A stretch of 23,220 nucleotides of DNA, taken from Mesotaenium endlicherianum. Its lineage: Eukaryota > Streptophyta > Zygnematophyceae > Zygnematales > Mesotaeniaceae. The notes beneath the pieces were generated by a model. It was not told the DNA's origin. It ran no database searches and saw nothing but the letters and a program-made list of their open reading frames with translations. A program made the position numbers and the translations under genes. Where the stretch lies: the NCBI GenBank assembly GCA_009602735.1, contig WELA01004388.1:643370-666589 (forward strand), given 5' to 3'. Positions 18,233-23,220 of the stretch are shown in pieces (the first letter of the stretch is position 1; each line of letters opens with the position of its first letter).

Positions 18233-18734
18233 TGTAGTGAAACAGATAGATAAAGTACCTAGTAAAGTAAAATCATTTATCTATTCAAGACAAGGATCTT
18301 TGAACACAAGTGGTAGCTTCTTGAAAGCAAGATGGCTTCTTGAAAGTTGATATATTTCTGGAATTTGACAAGTACAAGAGTGATTCTCGAATGCCTTTCT
18401 ATGTTCTAGCTCTTGTTTACATACTTGCTACATAAGTGATTTCTAAGAAGGTGCATGTTGATGTGTTGGCACCCAACGCATCCCAAAACTTGCCACCTCT
18501 TTTTAGAAGAATGTACACATGTCCTTTTGACCTAAAAATGGCACATTTGACTTTTGCGACATGGAGTTCTTCTAGGTTTTCCTCTAACTTCGAAAATGCC
18601 TTAGAAGGTTCAAAGGACATGAACCAAGTCACTAGAGTATCTATTCACACTTGAATCCACACAATACTACTTTAAGTATATTTAAAAATATAAAAATAAA
18701 AGCAAATTAATATAATAAAACTCAAATCACTACA
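18233..18734 (-). repeat. Outer chromovirus, 5' LTR
   Basis: A 502 bp repeat with TGTAGTG and CACTACA ends, matching 5265-5767 with scattered substitutions. TTAGA follows at 18735-18739 and is the right target duplication (CTAGA on the left). Confidence 0.93.
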
Positions 18735-18739
18735 TTAGA

Positions 18740-20889
18740 ATTCCAAAATAATAAATTCTTATTATTCAATCTGGATTATTATAACAATATTACAATTCAT
18801 GATTATGGTAATCAGGACAAATCATTGAATTCCATTGGTCCAAATTTCAATGTTGATGTGGTCGTCGGCATTCCACTGTCACCTCACATACTTGGTCAGA
18901 ATGCCAATCCTATGTAGTCGTTTGGTTTACAAAACGTTTTAGACGAAATCTTGTTAACTTTTGACATTGTCTTAACAATATCTTGGTTGTCAATGAAAAC
19001 CAAGGATGGGCACAACTTTTGAAATGACTTAATTTTTTGTGTTTCAAAGTTGCATTTTGATGCTGATAAACCATGTGAATTCTTCGTAATCAATCACAAC
19101 CAAATACCAAGACAAGCGTGTGCTTAAACTAACAACTTCAAAAATTACTTCTACAATTTGACCTCAAGCGTCGCGAAACTTCAGTTTTTTTGAAGGCGCC
19201 GGTGTATTTCAAAAGCATTGAACATAAATTGAAGTTGTTGGGAAAAGTTAAAACCTGGTTACGTTTGTCCTTCAACTTTTGGGCTTCTGCACTCAAAGAG
19301 TAAAATTTGGAAAATCTAGAGTTTCGATCTCGTTTTCCCAGCTTGGACGGTCTGACATGCATTTTCCACCCATTTGGTAGTAAGTTGCTGCAAAATCCAC
19401 AAAGTTTGTCTCACGTCGATGCACCATTTTCAGGGTGTCACCTAGTAGAGAGGGAGGCACATAAGAATTTGTATGCTTAAATAGAAGTTGTACTAAAAAT
19501 GACACTTTGGAGTTTAGGTTGCATGAGCGAAACTTATTCCCACCACATATATTGATGTGCTTTTGGTGTCTTTTCTCGATTTTTTTGGAAGCGCATGCCG
19601 ACAAACAATTGTTGAATTGATATGCAAGTAGACAGTTATTAAAGTGAAAGTGTTGTGCCAGGTGGTGTCCAAGGAGCTTATTGAGGAAAAAGGTGCATAC
19701 ATGCATATCAAGGTTGCCACTTTAAAAGAGAGCAAGCATCTAAAAATTACATATCTCTTGAAAGAAATTTATAAGTGAGTATTCGCATATCTCTGCGGAA
19801 TACTTGGCCAATCTGAAGGTGTGCAAGCTGTTTAATCGCAAATATAATTAGTTCTTCATTAGTGAAGCATGGCACCATGGTTGAGATTGAGAGTCACGGT
19901 GTCTTCGTAGAAAGCACGAGTGTGGTAGGCTAGCTGCCATGGTTGTAGGTATATTCTCAATTGGTTATAAAGACTTTTAAGAGTGTTTCAAAGGACACGA
20001 AAGATTAGGGGCGGTATCTGGTTAGTCAACTCAAGTCGTTTACTTTCAGTGAAGTGCAGTCAAATGCGCACATACTTGGCTCACTGTTCCATAGTCTGAA
20101 TCAGTCTGAATGGTATCTATATATTTTTATGACGAACGGAAGAAAAGAGAAAACGAAGTAAATTTTGCTTTTACGACAAGAGTCGTCATTGATCACCTTG
20201 AAAAGATAAGGCAGTGCTATCGAGTCCTGACCAGTCCTGACACATCTTGACATGATGGACCCTGTCCTCGTCGCTCGGGTCTTCATTGGTCTGTCTCCAA
20301 GGTCACTATTGTTGCTCTCTTCATCTGCCAACTGGCACGGTAGAGAAGAAACTTCAGGACACGCAGCACTTGGCGTCTCTACACATAACCAGGTGGTTGC
20401 AGATGGTGAGCACCACACTTTATGGAATTTCAAAAGCTCCCAGTTCTTGACCCTCCAATTTGCTTCCAATACAGTGATATATATGAGTACTTCGGGCCCC
20501 CATGCATGCGACCCGGACTGGCAAATTTTGTAGCTCCTCCGTCCACTTCCGTCAGTAGCAAGGCATCTTTATTTTATGCTGCAGAGAGCTAAGCAGTTTC
20601 TCCTTGTCACAGGTTTGAGCTGCTCATAGGACGTTGTTGCAGCCTGCACTCGCAAGGTCTTGCGAAGGACAGATACATACTTTACGGCTAGTCGGTTTTA
20701 CTCTTGCTAATTTCGTGTGTCTAAGTGACTGGCTCGGCGACAGGTACATCACCCTGGATGAAGGTCGACCAACACGTGCATCTCCAGAAATAACACTGTT
20801 GTTTGAAGGTCTTTCATCTCCTTCATGGCCAGCAAGACTATAAACACGAGGTGTAGCTGCTTAAGAAGTGTTTGAATGTCACATTTTTA
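18740..20889. other. AT-rich intergenic DNA leading into the NTMC2T5-like gene
   Basis: From 18740 to about 20150 the sequence is AT-rich. Its short open frames on both strands have no recognisable domain. From about 20200 the composition becomes more balanced and would hold the promoter and 5' UTR of the rightward gene starting at 20890. I see no clear TATA box at a convincing distance and cannot place the transcription start. An upstream, non-coding exon is possible. I found no terminal repeats in this stretch. Confidence 0.55.
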
Positions 20890-22070
20890 ATGAATAGTTT
20901 AGTAGCATGCGGATCTGGGACTGTTGGGTTGTGCCATAGTGCAGTCCCGGCAACTCCCTTGCAAACGCAAGCTCTGAATGCGATAAGAAGGGCAAGCTTG
21001 CATCAAGGCAGAAGTGGGACGTCTCACTGCACGAAGGTTTCCCAGCAAGGGTATCTGCCGTTGGTGGCTGGCAGGTGTACTAGGAATCTCAGAAGTAGAT
21101 GTGGCAGCAGCCAGCCTTCTCAGGGATCAAGGCCATACTCGATCCTGAAATCTGGGGTAAGAAATGCGGCAGCTCATACGGACACTGACATTGTCAGCAA
21201 TCGTCAACCGGGACATGGCAAGAGAACGGCCTCGAGAACCGATCAGCAGGCTACTACCAATGGTGAGCAGGTAGATGATGCCTCCGTTCTAGGGCTGTCA
21301 GGAGGGGACGACCAGGGCGAGAATGTGACTGCCGTAAGGCCAGGTCTTGGGGAAGGCACTGGCGAGGATGAAGGAGAAGTGGCGCGGGAAGCACTCCGTG
21401 CAGAGAAAACGACAGAGCTGCTCCCCCGCACGCCTGGTGGATGGAGCGACCAATTCACGAAGCTCCTGAGAGCTGAACCTCACAGAGGCCCTCAGGGCTT
21501 GCTTCCGTCGAGGGCAGACATGGGCACTGCGGCCGAGAGCGCGCGCAGCCGCATGCGTGAGAGCTACCAGGCAGCCAGGCTGCAGGGCAGAGCTGCAGCA
21601 GAGCAAGTCCGCGACAGAGCGCTGCGGCGCCAATCGCGGGACAGGAGGAAACGGCAGCTCCAAGAGGCCGAGCAAATACAGGAGCACGCCGTCCCTGAGC
21701 TGCCGGCTTTGCCCCAGGCAGCGCCAGCTGGCATCCTCGAGGGGGCTGCGCCAGCTCAAGAGGGTGACGCACTCGCCAAGGGAGCAGCAGCAGAGGGTGA
21801 AGCTGCAGCTGACAGCACAGATGCCGAGGCCATTCCTCCTCGTCCTCCAAGTGAGGGAGAGGAGGCGGGCGGTCCGATCAAGGCGATCGAACAGTTTGTG
21901 GCGCACACGCCCCAGAGGGTGGAGGAGTTTGTGACGGCTGTAGGGAGGGCCGTGCCCGTCCCGCGGGTGCCGGACACGCACCAGGGAAACTTTGTGCTGG
22001 GCCTGGGAGTGCTCCTCCTCGTCAGTGTCACCATCGAGCGCTGGTGGTGGGACTTCCGGCTTGACTCCAA
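20890..22070 (+). CDS. NTMC2 type 5-like lipid-binding protein, exon 1
   Basis: The start chosen is ATG 20890 (MNSLVACGSGT), the first in-frame ATG of a frame open from 20872. The N-terminal ~100 residues are rich in Ser, Thr, Arg and Gln and poor in acidic residues, as in chloroplast transit peptides. An acidic stretch follows (GGDDQGENV ... GEDEGEVAREA). Then comes a highly charged, probably helical segment (ESARSRMRESYQAARLQGRA to QIQEH) and a Pro/Ala/Glu-rich linker. Near the end a hydrophobic segment (FVLGLGVLLLVSVTI, 21991-22035) is followed by ERWWWDFRLDSK; it probably spans or anchors in a membrane. The exon ends at a GTGAGC donor (22071) in phase 2. Family membership comes from exon 2; this N-terminus is not itself diagnostic. 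GC content rises along the exon. Confidence 0.6.
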
Positions 22071-22641
22071 GTGAGCATCCCCCCCCCCTCTCTCCCTCTC
22101 TCCCCCTCGCTTTTTCTCCCTCTTTTCCTCTGCCTCTGATCTTGGGTTTTGCAGAATACTGGCGCCAGCTCAGCTGCTTCCTCCGGGGTTTTGGGAGTCA
22201 AGTTGGCGCCGCGGGGGCAGGAATGCGCACGCAGTGTTGCGGCGGGTGTTTGAAGGCAGGCAGATCCTTCAGGTGGCGTCAACCCGGCTCGGTCAGATAA
22301 AATGCCTGTCAGTGAGGCAAGGGTAGTGCCAGAAGAGTGGTGGCTGGGTGGGTGGTGTGGAGAAGGGCTGTGTCCGCAGCAGGTATGGTGCAGTAGTGCC
22401 GGGTGTGGCCGGATCGAAAAGAAACGGAAAGTTGTGCGGACGATGATGCTTGAGCTCACCTCAGCCTCAAGCCCTACAGTCTAGCTCTCTTACTACCCCT
22501 CCCTTGCCCCCTAGGCCTCCCCCCCCNTGCTATCTCAGCCGACTCCCATCCTTACTAAACCCGAGCTTCGAGCTTGCCACCGAGCCCAGACCTAAGCCTG
22601 GCTGTGGGCTGTGGGGTGACATGGGGTGACGGGGGGCGCAG
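22071..22641 (+). other. Intron 1 of the NTMC2T5-like gene
   Basis: The donor is CCAA|GTGAGC and the acceptor GGCGCAG|GGGG. Exon 1 leaves two bases of a codon and exon 2 supplies one (AA+G, Lys), so the frame is kept. A long pyrimidine tract (22077-22136) follows the donor and another C-rich tract with an N lies at 22481-22527. The 40 bases just before the acceptor are G-rich instead of pyrimidine-rich, which is unusual. An extra small exon inside is possible but not needed. Confidence 0.6.
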
Positions 22642-22974
22642 GGGGCTGAAGCACCTGAACCTGCCGGAGACGCACAGGGAGCCGGAGCCGCAGCCCCCGC
22701 GCGTGCCGGCGGCGGTGCCGCCCGTGCCGACGTCGGAGGACATGCGCAAGAAGGAGAGCGTGGAGTGGATCAACATGGTGCTGGGCAAGATGTTCCGCGT
22801 GTACCGCACGGGCCTGCAGCTGTGGCTGGTGGGCATCCTGCAGCCGCTCATCGACGACCTGAACAAGCCCAAGTACGTGCAGCGCGTGCGCATCAAGAGC
22901 TTCTTCCTGGGCGAGGAGCCCATCACCGTGCGCAGCATCGAGCGCCGCACCTCGCGCCGCGCCAACGACCTGCA
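22642..22974 (+). CDS. NTMC2 type 5-like lipid-binding protein, exon 2 (start of SMP domain)
   Basis: The exon encodes GLKHLNLPETH, a Pro-rich linker, and then the beginning of an SMP (synaptotagmin-like, mitochondrial, lipid-binding) domain: KKESVEWINMVLGKMFRVY, GLQLWLVGILQPLIDDLNKP, YVQRVRIKSFFLGEEP and SIERRTSRRANDLQ. This pattern (VEWxNMVLxKxxxVYR, LLQPxIDDL, YVQRVxIxxFxLGxEPxxVR, ERRTSRRxNDLQ) is that of plant NTMC2T5 proteins. They combine an SMP domain with C2 domains and are predicted to act in chloroplast or membrane-contact lipid transfer. The rest of the SMP and the C2 domain lie beyond the window. The exon ends CTGCA|GTGAGC. Third codon positions are almost all G or C, unlike the neighbouring transposons. 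Function is inferred from family. Confidence 0.82.
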
Positions 22975-23220
22975 GTGAGCCAGCCGCCCCCCGCCCCCCC
23001 TCCTCCTCCTCCTCCTCCTCCTCCTCCTCCTCCTCGTGATGACGTCGGAAGGAGAGTGCGATCTGCAGGCGTGCCAACAAACCCCTCCCTCCCCCTCCGC
23101 CCCCTCTCTCAGCCAGCAAGACCTGCACGAGGTCATCAGTCGGCTGGGAACCTCCTTGCCCATTGGCCATCAAGAGCAGAAACCTTCTTTCAGCATCTCT
23201 TCCCCCCCCTCCCCCCCCCC
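22975..23220 (+). other. Start of intron 2, cut by the window end
   Basis: It begins with GTGAGC, the same donor hexamer as intron 1. It contains a TCC microsatellite and ends in a run of C (23200-23220). No sequence resembling the next part of the SMP domain is seen, so the intron probably continues past 23220. Confidence 0.6.
22999..23035. repeat. (TCC)n microsatellite
   Basis: About 12 uninterrupted CTC/TCC units, preceded by a C run, lie 24 bases into intron 2. On the opposite strand this is a GGA/GAG tract. Such repeats are length-unstable and hard to assemble. Confidence 0.92.

Larger units (their letters stand above)
5265..18734 (-). mobile_element. Outer Ty3/gypsy chromovirus (decayed, doubly interrupted)
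   Basis: An LTR retrotransposon read on the minus strand. The order is 5' LTR (18734-18233), Met-tRNA PBS, gag, protease, reverse transcriptase, RNase H, integrase, chromodomain, ~760 bp of 3' non-coding DNA, PPT and 3' LTR (5767-5265). Integrase after RNase H, plus a C-terminal chromodomain, places it in the chromovirus branch of Ty3/gypsy. It is flanked by CTAGA (5260-5264) and TTAGA (18735-18739), a 5-base target duplication with one change. A later chromovirus occupies 9162-15326 and a 710 bp insert occupies 15673-16382; without them the element would be about 6.6 kb. By eye the LTRs differ at around 5% of positions. Many stops and frameshifts make it inactive. Confidence 0.93.

Noticed and set aside
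19293..19706. 137-codon minus-strand frame in AT-rich DNA right of the outer element
   Set aside because: Composition is Cys/Phe/Asn/His-rich, as expected from AT-rich non-coding DNA. There is no domain, and the flanking frames are full of stops.
20101..20533. Overlapping frames on both strands (122 and 93 codons) upstream of the NTMC2T5-like gene
   Set aside because: The two strands are open over the same bases and neither shows family motifs. They could fall within a 5' UTR or promoter.
21298..22070. Minus-strand frames of up to 227 codons opposite exon 1
   Set aside because: They are shadows of a GC-rich coding exon. The plus frame has the continuous structure, membrane segment and phase-matched splice to a conserved exon.
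22999..23035. CRISPR-like or satellite array
   Set aside because: It is a simple trinucleotide microsatellite without spacers. No CRISPR array is present anywhere in this eukaryotic window.
22592..23173. 193-202 codon minus-strand frames with poly-Glu or poly-Arg runs
   Set aside because: The homopolymeric residues come from the TCC microsatellite, and the frames lie opposite the conserved SMP exon.

Overview
The window reads as a nuclear segment of a streptophyte (the green-plant lineage, possibly a charophyte alga). Three things support this. A spliced gene at the right edge carries the sequence signature of the plant-specific NTMC2 type 5 lipid-binding proteins. Two Ty3/gypsy chromoviruses have primer-binding sites for plant initiator Met-tRNA. 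There is also a TRIM-type miniature LTR element. The species cannot be fixed from sequence alone. Two ambiguous bases (14626 and 22527) show that this is draft assembly.

Layout, left to right. 1-934 holds a probable first exon of an ankyrin-repeat gene on the minus strand. 935-4345 is intergenic with no gene I can support. 4346-5202 is a compound of two TRIM copies lying tail to tail: a truncated plus copy and a complete minus copy with its PBS and PPT. 5265-18734 is an old minus-strand chromovirus with 502-503 bp LTRs that carries two later insertions. The first is a nearly intact plus-strand chromovirus (9162-15326), which entered the reverse-transcriptase gene. The second is a 710 bp AT-rich insert (15673-16382) between protease and reverse transcriptase. 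18740-20889 is mostly AT-rich intergenic DNA. 20890-22974 holds the first two coding exons of the NTMC2T5-like gene, which runs off the right edge.

The outer element has many nonsense codons and frameshifts and can no longer encode its proteins. The inner element has full-length gag and pol broken by one in-frame TAG. By eye its two LTRs differ less than those of the outer element, which agrees with the nesting order. Most of the nonsense codons where the expected residue can be guessed fit C-to-T change (CAG, CAA or CGA to stop), as expected for methylated, silenced repeats.

I found no tRNA or rRNA gene, no CRISPR array and no bacterial-type operon. The less ordinary structures are the tail-to-tail TRIM compound with a tRNA-like B box, the frame-neutral 710 bp insert, and the long chloroplast-type N-terminus with a membrane segment on the NTMC2T5-like protein.
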